Assembly (NCBI RefSeq): GCF_963678635.1
Contig: NC_087067.1
Location: 4,165,072 to 4,229,071, forward strand
Direction of reading: 5' to 3'
Source: Symsagittifera roscoffensis
Lineage: Eukaryota > Xenacoelomorpha > Acoela > Convolutidae
Length of the DNA stretch: 64,000 nt
Numbering within the stretch: position 1 is the first letter of the stretch; each line of letters opens with the position of its first letter. Shown piece by piece: positions 7,601 to 15,022 of the stretch. The notes under the pieces are model-generated. The model saw nothing but the letters and a program-made list of their open reading frames with translations. It did no database searches and had not been told where the DNA came from. Position numbers and translations under genes: made by a program.

Positions 7601-10137
7601 GTTTCCTTTCTCCGAGATTCAGCCTCGTTCATCAGACGTGCTCGACTGGCCTTGACACCCGAAAGCGCCTCTTCGTGGCGGGGATGTTTCGCGTCCGCTA
7701 CTGCGTCCCAAAATTGAGTACAATCCGACTTGAAGTGTCCCTCCAAATTACAGAAGAAACACCTCGGACCATATTTCATGATGAGCCCCCTGACGTACTC
7801 CTCATGATCCTCGTCGGTCGCGTCGGCGTCCTCGAGAAAGTGGCCTATGGCCTTCATGTTCTGTTTGTATGCAGAACACGCAGAAACGTGAAAGTCCATC
7901 GAACCACAATTCGCGCACGACCTCCTCTTGTCCATGTCATCGCGAGGTTTGTACCAACTGGAATTCGCACCAGTGTTTGTCCCGCTATAGTTGCCATAAT
8001 TGCTGTAACGGTTTTGCGCCCTCGGTTTTATGAGTAAATACTCGCGTGACTTCATACGCAAGTCGTCAGGCGTGGGTACCTGGTCAAGCGACAGGGTGAA
8101 GTGAGTGGCCAATATCGTCTTCAACTCCTCCCTCCTTACTCCATCCATGAACTTCGAAGCAATCGCCAAGTTTCGCTCGGATATTCTCTCATCCGGGTTG
8201 CTTCTCCGCCTGAGCAATTCAAGGTCGTCCAAGAATTTATCTATTGATTCTTCATCTCTCTGACGCCTCTTCTCGAACTTCACCATAGCCTGGTGCCCTT
8301 GTACTCCAGAGCCGAAACGATTCAGCAGGATGTCGAATATCTTGCGAGCGCTGTCTCTCTCATTGGCTCTTTTCGCCATTACACAATTTAATGCAGTACC
8401 CTCCAGGTTGCTTGTCAGCGCGCTGCACTCTTGTTTCTTGGAGAGATTCTCTTCCTCAAAGTGTAACTTCATCACCTCTATCCAAGTATCAATGCAGCCG
8501 TCTGACTCGTCTTTATATGACTTCGGCTTTTTCAGTGTTCTTCTTGACCTCTCTCCTCTCTCGGTTGACTTCGAGAGCTTGGTGATGAATGTTTCAAGAG
8601 ATCTGTTCAGAGGCTCAAACATCGAGGCATACATCGTTGTGTCTTGCGAGACTGTAGTCTGATCTGGTACTGAACTGACTTGTGGCACGGTTGGCAATCT
8701 TGTCTCCGGGGTGGCATCTGCCTCCGGCGGTACTGGATTCGTCCAGCCAGGCCTCTGCGGGGCTGCCCTTGGCCGCTCCTTGTTTCTATGTTCATAGTTC
8801 GTTCTCGAGCCTTGCTGGGCTCTGGCACTGTTGCCCGTACCATCTCCAACATTCGCATGGCTTGAGCGCTCCCTTGAAATGGAATGCTCCTGCCAACTAC
8901 TCCCATTCAGGATCGCTTCAAGCTTCCGCATCATCAAGTCAGATTTGGCGTCTAACCTCTTCTCCAGGCCAGTCATCGTTTGGGCGTAGGTATTATCATG
9001 ATCATTCAATAATCGCTCGATCTCTCTTGTCATCCTTGCCTCTCTTTCCTCTGACTCTTTGTTTTCCTGTGCCAGGCTCTCAGCCAGGCATTGATCGGTG
9101 TTACGAATCAATTGAGCCTGATCAAACCTCGCCTGCGACTTCACGTGCGTTAGCTCGTCTTTCAAACTCTCTCGACCATGGTGAGCTCTCTCGTCAACTT
9201 GATCTATCTTCTTAGTCATGTCCCGCCTCAATTCATCCAGGCCATTCATCACACCAGCGAACATATCACTTATGTCACCAGCTGCCCCCAATGGCGGGGT
9301 TAGCCCCAGAGAAGACGAGGTCAACTGTGGCTGTAGCCTAGTACTCGATGACGCACCGCCCTTTTGCTTGTGCATTGACGTCATCAGTCTGTCAAACGTT
9401 GATGATGCTCCCATCGTTATCCCATCTGACATCGGCCTAGTCGGCGAGGCAGAAGACGCCTCCCTGCTCATGTCGTTCCTTGGGCAGGGTGTGAAGTTCA
9501 CATCCGGATGGGTTATTTCCGGTTGGTCGTAACTAGAGGATAGACCTCCGGCTTGTAGCGACGTCACGCGCTCATCGTACAAAGACTTCCAACTTTTCTT
9601 TGCCTTCGAGAACTTCTGCTCTTCACCCGGACTCATACTCGACATCATCGCGTTGTTGCTCTGCTTAGCCAAAGATGAGTGTGTACTTGTCGGATGTGAA
9701 GGTTCCTTTCTCCATTTATAGCTCTTAGTCTCTGATTTGGACATTCCCCTGTACAACACTTCCTCCCGAGGTTCGACCTCGGGACGCTCCGAGGTGTCCT
9801 CTGTCCTCTCGGCTTCCTCCCGTTCGAGGACCTCATCTGGCTCAAAGTCGGGTCGAATGAGCGTTCGCTCCCCTTCGTCGAAGGGATCCACCAGCGTTTC
9901 GCTCGCAGGCTCGGCCTCGGCGCTCCGACTTTGATTGCCATCGAGGTTTTTCTCGCTCCTTAGTTTCATTTCGCTCACTGAAAGATCAGGTTGACCTTTA
10001 GTCGATTCGTCTTCAGTAAACGCGTCGGAAGCACTGCTAAACGAGGTTTGGCTACGCCTAGTTCTAAACTTCCGCGTGCTTCCCTTGCTTAGCCTGGGAA
10101 TTTTAGTAGTCGATCCTAGCGAGTCCCTGCGCTGCAT
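1639..10137 (-). CDS. Ty3/gypsy-type Gag-Pol polyprotein, intact
   Basis: One frame encodes Gag, protease, reverse transcriptase, RNase H and integrase in that order, the Ty3/gypsy order. I start at the ATG at 10137 (MQRRDSLGS), giving 2832 residues; the frame is open further upstream but without ATG. Gag: Ser/Arg-rich N-terminus, a charged coiled-coil-like stretch near residues 290-420, then two zinc knuckles, CANCGSMDFHVSAC near 740 and the canonical CFFCNLEGHFKSDC near 790. Protease: LLDTGA near 1101 and ILGRD downstream. RT: CCDFRYLN near 1486, LDLGSAFWQ near 1520 and YVDD near 1586. RNase H: DTDAS near 1735 and NADSLS near 1850. A linker of several hundred residues follows. Integrase: D near 2445, D2504 and E2540 (DX35E). 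A GPF-type C-terminal motif lies near 2685. The zinc domain has W where the first Cys is expected. No stop or frameshift is seen. Confidence 0.95.
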   Translation of the reverse strand: MQRRDSLGSTTKIPRLSKGSTRKFRTRRSQTSFSSASDAFTEDESTKGQPDLSVSEMKLRSEKNLDGNQSRSAEAEPASETLVDPFDEGERTLIRPDFEPDEVLEREEAERTEDTSERPEVEPREEVLYRGMSKSETKSYKWRKEPSHPTSTHSSLAKQSNNAMMSSMSPGEEQKFSKAKKSWKSLYDERVTSLQAGGLSSSYDQPEITHPDVNFTPCPRNDMSREASSASPTRPMSDGITMGASSTFDRLMTSMHKQKGGASSSTRLQPQLTSSSLGLTPPLGAAGDISDMFAGVMNGLDELRRDMTKKIDQVDERAHHGRESLKDELTHVKSQARFDQAQLIRNTDQCLAESLAQENKESEEREARMTREIERLLNDHDNTYAQTMTGLEKRLDAKSDLMMRKLEAILNGSSWQEHSISRERSSHANVGDGTGNSARAQQGSRTNYEHRNKERPRAAPQRPGWTNPVPPEADATPETRLPTVPQVSSVPDQTTVSQDTTMYASMFEPLNRSLETFITKLSKSTERGERSRRTLKKPKSYKDESDGCIDTWIEVMKLHFEEENLSKKQECSALTSNLEGTALNCVMAKRANERDSARKIFDILLNRFGSGVQGHQAMVKFEKRRQRDEESIDKFLDDLELLRRRSNPDERISERNLAIASKFMDGVRREELKTILATHFTLSLDQVPTPDDLRMKSREYLLIKPRAQNRYSNYGNYSGTNTGANSSWYKPRDDMDKRRSCANCGSMDFHVSACSAYKQNMKAIGHFLEDADATDEDHEEYVRGLIMKYGPRCFFCNLEGHFKSDCTQFWDAVADAKHPRHEEALSGVKASRARLMNEAESRRKETTPSTFATKKVKTWPDEVVASNLEAESSSPLKVDYGLAARTALQNVKQDLATKEVEQWVRSELESTDLRESLNVLGKATKAEDKEEPKKQGLKLNVISGRTFGMTKAGTKIMSIISVAGHQVVKNLSEPSEITLIHLDIYADYLKEKDPKLDSRAVRVLLTTGGPRLMKVDGHYIDVHGPYPILMNVDGINIYTKAHITDANDQVGRIYTGQEELKVRRIGHNAMLEQDAVHIGCEADLAAHVLDVQGRQLSVKGLLDTGAVVSVMPVKTWTDMGFERSDLIPTNIRLAAANQGAIYVAGRTPIISLQLGGRHLWMSFLVVENLDESDQFILGRDFVRNFDVTIDLNDGLIRIKDPERKYEKRPLNKILINQAKVPIFLDRKVSLKPNQAVVATFRMRNLNELSNDRQVCLVPNPNSKSSAILGRSFSLTQSGLSVSVLLNTEATTVTIQRGKKLGYALPLNTDFLSVENLKKFDVTKCPLHANQECIMKRVNELKSSRKLFSMKSETDDGLSSCSNFPERPTKAELAANKPVLPEIEHLKGKISDKELDSLRAVLNRNADVFSKHKADIGCCNFVEHEIEIEEGSVPHREGARRMTPNKSEACRKEIEMLMEYDMIEPSKSPWACGVVMAKKRGGQLRFCCDFRYLNAVTIKDAYPIPLIDESLSKLGDAKFFTTLDLGSAFWQVPLRKQDREKTGFACELGLFQWKRMPFGLCNATATFQRLMAQALTSVTKKYGNLIMCYVDDVVIATPTLEDHIERLEEVFSCMKQAGLKCKPSKCEILRDSIKYLGRLVDKHGVRPDPEAVEAVLTWKAPKTDTQLMSFLGFANYYREFIKGYADKIYPMQRLMRNKGKKFTWTDEAQVSFENIKRELCEAPVLGMPTEKGMFVLDTDASVVAISGILHHEQEWNGRTVLRPIAYGSKVLSDTEMKYGAPKAEMFAVITFVEKYRAYLGSAPFKLRVDNRALAWLKTYSMDQSYIGRWIVRLDGYHMIIEHRTRDKHQNADSLSKKTEFYERLEERQANQSEIKDGFSFLDKETYDKLPLTRWLDKSGHPIPGHPDLPVETAAEIKLLARGEPVPLDLLVRSNLVQQELTRLGINSIALLNKTVNVAPEVMGKLRDLLDREVDRHDREWMETMQRLTVTERTAKRPVSIRSRGVERDCRSIVNQLVTSMPKEVLLRTSFTEYGTLNQNQTTEEVRIRSKSSFTRRVHFTDAKEEYEPSPDCSSVDETMSGESDTFEPVKDVSSEESDTFEPVQDDLSGERLTRPPRGRILSGESALKRPMDRVLSGESRNISDNLEYDVEESVDSSVDSRPQSWDNTSGTASNSDMSEIAIHSLLVDWKQRGLDRETHQDPDRDRYTSDEEGTVVDNAADELELIAVSKRPTRLLPHGTVVRTNLEPSVQEATPLKKIWCVKLMDDAHAPEIMSGQMNVVKTYLKARYRLSDLLRAQRNDRMTSSLKRWIENGAPDKGDLEEDSYKILKQFYLKRNDLLYLNKDGIVACKRKEEDKVLYKYNSIVLPQLYQTELLFRSHDQMGHQGVDKVYNRKQKRFEWPGLKKACEKWIAAWLSCQQAKDPRKLRFPLQSIESSGFNEVVQIDHQKICMTATGYNQVLVMIDHFTKYAEAAPCITASAEETCDHLINVWIARHGCPITFQSDNDKAFVGDLTKELMKRSQVAQAHSTTYHPQTNGLVERQNRTLVSMLRVYCSRFMDDWDKHLPQVMGAYNSTEHSTTGISPHMMLTGHEKALPLTFFYPEYEGKRTAPQTYVRDVIRRQQDLNDLCRRNTQQAQIRQKRRFDKRTADAKAYSVGDYVWVFQEVVPPKGTKKLLKKWRGPFQITEVHQGGRFYRLSTGRAAHYENIKPHNASAEDWCIPADMQEGDYLIVDPACEVNERGTRDKNDGNEVVDDCDLPLDLELTERVEVDDETLPYAEEDWDCPEQTEIDKGIKPDFPLTMETRQSKRGKNQKKYNPYGEDFVVDRIVVSE
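3720..3910 (-). repeat. Internal SGES-type repeats in the RNase H-integrase linker
   Basis: Inside gag-pol, the linker between RNase H and integrase carries about five degenerate repeats of a 13-17-residue unit. Examples are SGESDTFEPVKD, SEESDTFEPVQD, SGERLTRPPRGR, SGESALKRPMDR and SGESRN. At DNA level the shared piece reads ctccccggacaaa on the + strand. The segment is Ser/Asp/Glu-rich and looks disordered. Its function is unknown. Confidence 0.75.
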
Positions 10138-10566
10138 AGTTTTTAACAAAATGCAAGTATTCGTAGTTTGATGGCAATGCAAACGTACCACAAACAAGAT
10201 TTAGTTAAATCACTCAACGCTGCCTACTCGATTCCGTCAGTATCAAAATGTCTCTTAGATCCCTCACGACTAAACTAGTGACTCAGCTAAAGTTACACAC
10301 AGGGTCTACCCAGTATTGATATAATGCTAACTCAACCCGGTTGTATAGTATAACAGTATCACTAAGATTCCACAAGATATAATCGACACACAAAACACAA
10401 TCGATAATCAGATAAGAATATCCTACAGGTGACAGCGACCTTTTGTTAGTATCAATTTATCGCCACACAATTTATCAAGTCACTGCTTTGTTAAAATTAA
10501 ACAATCTTTGATAAAAAGCAGTGATGATTCAGAAATAGATAAATAAAACTTAGTCTTAAAGAAAAA

Positions 10567-10930
10567 GACTTCCCCCAATCGGAACGATCCGAAAGAACGA
10601 AGCCCAGGACACAGTCTTCTCAAGTGGGTGTGTATCTGCCTAATACACCCACCGAGGTCTTCTTTTGGGTGTCCTGCGATTGCCCGAGCTGTCCTACTAA
10701 GTAGCTCAAGGCAACCTCTGATCGAAAATTCGTCAAATCTATGAAAAAGCTCTCCCACACTCGGACTGCTCCAAGTGCACGAGAGTGGGGAACAATTTTT
10801 ATTCTCAAGTGGGTGGGTATCTGCCTAATACACCCACCTAGGTCTTCCTTTATTTGTTCCCGGATTGCCCGAACTTTCCTATTAAGTAGCTCAAGGCAAC
10901 CACACAACCAAAATCACAATCAAAAAAAAA
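10567..10930. repeat. Tandem duplication of a stem-loop unit of about 187 bp
   Basis: Two diverged copies follow one another. Both contain ctcaagtgggtg, then tatctgcctaatacacccac, then a tgcccgarctktcctayta block and a gtagctcaaggcaacc block. Each has a hairpin in which GTGGGTG(T/G)(G)TAT pairs with ATACACCCAC across a 7-base loop. A fragment of a third copy (cgggtacttctgatacaccca) follows at about 10,942. The position in the gypsy leader suggests an RNA structural element. Confidence 0.7.
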
Positions 10931-11139
10931 AAATTTCTTTGTTCGGGTACTTCTGATACACCCAATTTAGAATCCAAAGTTGATCACGAATTTCCGGGTC
11001 AGAATTGGTTCTTATGTTCCTGATAAACACGCCTAACATCCTAATATGATCCTAATTAAATGGATATTTTCCGTTTCCCAAATCGTCACAGAAGGTTTAC
11101 TCAAGTCTCTAACAAGGAAGATCGTTAGAAGGTTTAAGA

Positions 11140-11340
11140 CACTCCGGAGGGTTACCTCGGAGGGTACCTTGATCACCCAAGTTACCTCGAAGGGTACCTT
11201 GATCACCCAAGTTACTTCGGAGGGTACCTTAATCACCCAAGTTACTTCGGAGGGTCCCCTTTTCTTTACTAAGGAGGGTCAATAAGATGCTTAATATGCT
11301 CCGGAGGGTTACTTCGGAGGGTACCTCCAAAATTTTCAAA
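11140..11340. repeat. Short tandem repeats of 27-30 bp with GGAGGGTACC core
   Basis: Four units of the form tcggagggtaccttgatcac followed by ccaagttac stand head to tail from about 11,155 to 11,255. They are flanked on both sides by single ctccggagggttac motifs. The same core recurs about 15 more times up to 14,090 in both orientations. Confidence 0.75.
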
Positions 11341-14300
11341 TTTTTCGATCTCGCTTAGAAGGTTCTCCCCCTCGCTTCAAAAAGCGTCAAAACAAGCTAG
11401 GAGCTCTAAGGGGAGCTGTTTTAACTTCTTAGGGTGATCTCGTCGAAATTTTCCAGTAAGGAGGGTTGCTAAAGGCTTTAGCTGACTCCGGAGGGTCACT
11501 TCGGAGGGTTCCCCCAAAATCAAGAAAAAGGGTTATATCACCGCAGTAAAGCCTCTGAAAGCGTTCTACCTGACTTAAAACTAGGTTGGCTGACACGGTC
11601 AACCTTCCCAATTGAATAAAAGGATGTTTTGATAAAATTTTCTGTCGCTCGGAGGGTTGCCCGTGATTTGGACCCTCCGAACCAACAAATTCTAAAAACT
11701 TTTTCTTTTCCGAAATAATCAACCCAAAAACGTGGTCAAAAACGTCGACTTATGGTACCAAAATTATCCCGATCGGATAACTAGTCTTTGAGAAATCGCC
11801 AAAAACGCGTTCGTCAAAATGGCCTTTTTCACCACCTGTATAGGATCTGAAAGACTTTTTTCGCAATTCCGGTCGAAAGTGCCTAAAAATACTTGAAATG
11901 AGCGTAGTAGCCCTGTACGGCACTGGAATATTGCAAAAAACCGGACCAAAATTGGTTTAGAAACAAAAATTTGGCCAAAAACTATCAAATTTGGACCTTC
12001 CGATTCCTTCCTTTTCCAAACCTTAAGTCGTTAGCTCTATCCACGGAGCTACTCGGAGGGTTACCCAAAAATTTCTCTAGTAACCGAGCACGTTATGCTA
12101 GCACGCTCCTAACGCAAAAAATTTTATTGCTCTAACTCTAAAAACTCAAAAACTCGATCCCCAAAACAGATTGTCAAAATTCAAAAAATTATCGAAATTT
12201 TGACCGAAAAATTTTGGTTTTTTTCAACTTCTACTGAGTCTTCTCTCACGCGGTTTCTTTAGTTAGGGGGATCGAACTACGTAGCTACTCCTTATATAAG
12301 AGCTTTTTGCCTATCGGAAAAGCTCGGATATCCGAAAGTTTGGGGGTCTACGGTTTGGTCGAAAATTGGTAATTTTCGACAAAAAATGGGTGTTTCATGG
12401 GTCTAAATAGGAGATAAGTAATATATAATAAGGATAATAATCTATTAATAGTCGTTAATGAATAGTACTATACCCTCCTTTGCACCAAAATATCCGAATT
12501 AAGACCCTTAACTCGGAAATTTGTAATCGATGGAGGGTACAATCGGACCGCGCCAATCGTGCCCCCCACCACTTAAGTTTTAATGAAATAGTACCCGAAC
12601 GATACTAAAATTGCTTCAACGATACCCAACAGTCGTTGCGGATGTTGTCCTTGATGTCCCTGTTGAGTGTGGAACACGTTGATCAGCTTGCCACTCTACC
12701 CTCCGGTCACCGGCAAAATCACCATTAACGTGCTTAAACACACAAATTACACTCGAGGGAGGGTATCCAACCCTTCACCAAAACACACAATCTTTCTATC
12801 AGAAACGATATAAATCGATCTGAAACAACAACAAATAGGAAGGTCAGATCACATCTCGTCCGGAAATAACAAATAAACTGTCACTTTATGTTTTTTACTG
12901 TTTTTGGTCTTTTTTGGATTTTTTACTGTTTTTTGTACTTTTTTGTTTTCAAATAAATTTATTTTTGGCTTTTTCTTGGTTATACACTATTTTTAATTGG
13001 TTTTACGCTTTCTCTTTAATTGTTTTTGGTCCTGGGACCTCAGGACAAGCGGGCTCTAGATTTCCCACCTAACCCTGCGGCCCCCGGAATTTTCGGTGTT
13101 AACTAAGTTAAAAAGCTAAATTGTACTAGACGGAGGGTACGCACCTTCCCCCTAGTACAACAACGGTCATTAAGGCCTCTAACTCGGGCATGCGCCCGGA
13201 GCGGAGGGTACGTCGCTGAAACGCTTGCTGATCATGATGGTTTCATGCCTTTAACAGGCCCACCCAGGAGCGCCATAAAAACGTCTATGTAACATTCGCC
13301 CAAATATCACACAGCGACGGAGCGTAGAAAAAGTACCTATCAACGACTGGCAGGCGTCAGTTACCTTAATTCTACTCGTTTTTCACCGTCTCGACCTTGC
13401 CAGTTGATTTTCTGGTCTGTCTAGGGCAAAGTAAAAAGTTACCATTTTTAGGCCATCAGTCAAACGACTTTTGATCAGCTTTCGTTTACATGCGAACACA
13501 ACCACATAGCTGAGTCTCGGATCCTCAGACTACGTGATTGTCATTAAAAACACGGCTCGAACAACCTATTTTTATATGTTTTTGTGTGACAGTTTTACAT
13601 TAAATCCATTGGAGATGGATTGACCCTTTCCCTTTTTCTAGCTACTCATGCTCTGAAATATTGAAATAATATCGATGTTAATTAAGATCTAGGACATTAC
13701 AGCAACTGTTGAAGTTAGTTTACCCAGTCCCTTCACATATAACAGTCTCTGGGGGACCAAGCCTCCGCTCACGTGATTTTCTTGAGATAACACTCTTATC
13801 TCCTATATTTCGTGTCCCGGGAGGGTTCCGTGGTATTTCTCTTCCCCCCACTGAAGCCTCCGTCTCCACAAATATCTGTCACTAAGGTCCTTATCGTGTG
13901 TTATTGCCACGATAAGAGGCTCCGTAATTTTCTTGCACGACTGTTCTTCACAATCTCTATCGTGGTTCTTTTTTTCGTCTTTTTTTTCAAAATGGCCGTC
14001 TTTTCTCTATTTCTCAGAAATGTTCTTCTTCCAATCGAAATTTTAAAAATAAAAATTCTAGAACATTCTGACCCTCCGTCGCAACACTTTTTTGTTCATA
14101 AGGCCTTTAGTCACTCTTTTTTATGTCGCCGGAAGGTTGTGCTGTGTCATCTGGCAGAATGGCACAAACAGGGTCGGAACAATCCGTTAAGTTACTTTTT
14201 ATTAGACAGTGAAACTTTGATCCATTTCAGATGGATCAACCTAAAACTCGCCTTACCTCAACATAACAATCATAAAACACACTCGGGAAAATTAAATTAG

Positions 14301-14593
14301 GTACTTACATAGCAGCACACTCGAGAACTAGAGGTAACTAAATTAGTAAGCAACTTGAGAATGATCGGGGAATTAAGTTTAATTCAATAAGTTCTAATCG
14401 AACAAGTTTTATCTCAAGAATGGAGTTTTGGTTCTGGACCATTGGGACACTTCGGTTGTCCACCTTTCCACCGAAGGCTCACTCTGGTTCAGCTAGATTC
14501 CGATCTTCTTTTGTAATCACTGTCTCCTATATCAAGATAGGACAGCTCTACTCTCGTGGTTTTTATTATTATCTTTGAAATTGCGAATAGCAA

Positions 14594-14623
14594 TTTCCCG
14601 CTGTTTTTCTGTCAATTTCCCGC
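14594..14623 (+). promoter_or_regulatory. Pair of E2F-like sites upstream of the Tudor gene
   Basis: TTTCCCGC occurs at 14594-14601 and again at 14616-14623; both match the E2F consensus TTTSSCGC exactly. They lie about 180 and 150 bp upstream of the small upstream ORF and about 350 bp upstream of the chosen Tudor start. Inference: they mark the promoter of a gene active in dividing germ cells. An 8-bp motif can occur by chance; the close pairing is what raises interest. Confidence 0.35.
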
Positions 14624-14773
14624 AATTGTCAATTCGGTCGTTCTGATCTTTTATTTTATGTTTTCAGTTGTCGCGAGAAAACAGCATGACATGCTCCATT
14701 CGAATTTTTGAAAAAATAAAACTTCATTCGAAAACCACGCATTTTCGTGTTCCTCGAGGTCAAACTTCCAGAT

Positions 14774-14920
14774 ATGACCGACTGGCACAAATTTGTTTCT
14801 TTAATATTTCGCGAAGTGGCCGGAGCAATAACTGCATCATTTGCAGTTCAGTCATATTTGCTCCTGGAGTTAATAAAAGATTATTTCAGATGGATATGGG
14901 TACGGAGATACGAGTTATGA
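14774..14920 (+). CDS. Possible small upstream ORF of 48 codons
   Basis: The ATG at 14774 opens MTDWHKFVSLIFREVAG and the frame ends at TGA 14918-14920, only 26 nt before the ATG I chose for the Tudor protein. The middle (AGAITASFAVQSYLLLELI) is hydrophobic enough for a membrane segment, and the end is basic (RWIWVRRYEL). I do not recognise it. It could be a regulatory upstream ORF on the same transcript, a separate micropeptide, or chance. Confidence 0.3.
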   Translation: MTDWHKFVSLIFREVAGAITASFAVQSYLLLELIKDYFRWIWVRRYEL

Positions 14921-14946
14921 CTATTTGAATGTAATTTGAGTTAAAG

Positions 14947-15022
14947 ATGTTGAAATATAAACCGATTTTATTGCCGTTTAATGAAGCGCAAGTCGGAAGA
15001 ATTTCACACTCGGCTGGACCGG
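14947..15022 (+). CDS. Tudor gene exon 1
   Basis: This encodes MLKYKPILLPFNE and ends in SHSAGPG, split after the first base of the last Gly codon. The donor is gtatgt at 15023. An in-frame TAA at 14932 precedes the ATG. The motif V.RISH...PG leading into exon 2's EFYVQL is the usual opening of an extended Tudor domain. Confidence 0.7.

Larger units (their letters stand above)
10138..14300 (-). other. Upstream region of the gypsy element (leader and probable 5' LTR, limits unresolved)
   Basis: No coding frame of interest is present. The region contains the 187-bp stem-loop duplication, a block of 30-bp tandem units, and a field of GGAGGGT/ACCCTCC motifs that extends to about 14,090. It separates the gag start from the host gene, and its repeated motifs suggest that it belongs to the element. 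The 3' LTR would lie beyond the left window edge, so no LTR pair can be compared. I could not place the LTR borders or a tRNA primer-binding site. Confidence 0.45.

Noticed and set aside
13812-14300. A 162-codon plus-strand frame
   Set aside because: Low-complexity, T-rich, no domain, and within the leader/LTR-like region of the gypsy element.
10138-14600. Defined LTR borders and primer-binding site
   Set aside because: Only one end of the element is in the window, so no LTR pair can be compared, and no tRNA-complementary site could be fixed by eye.
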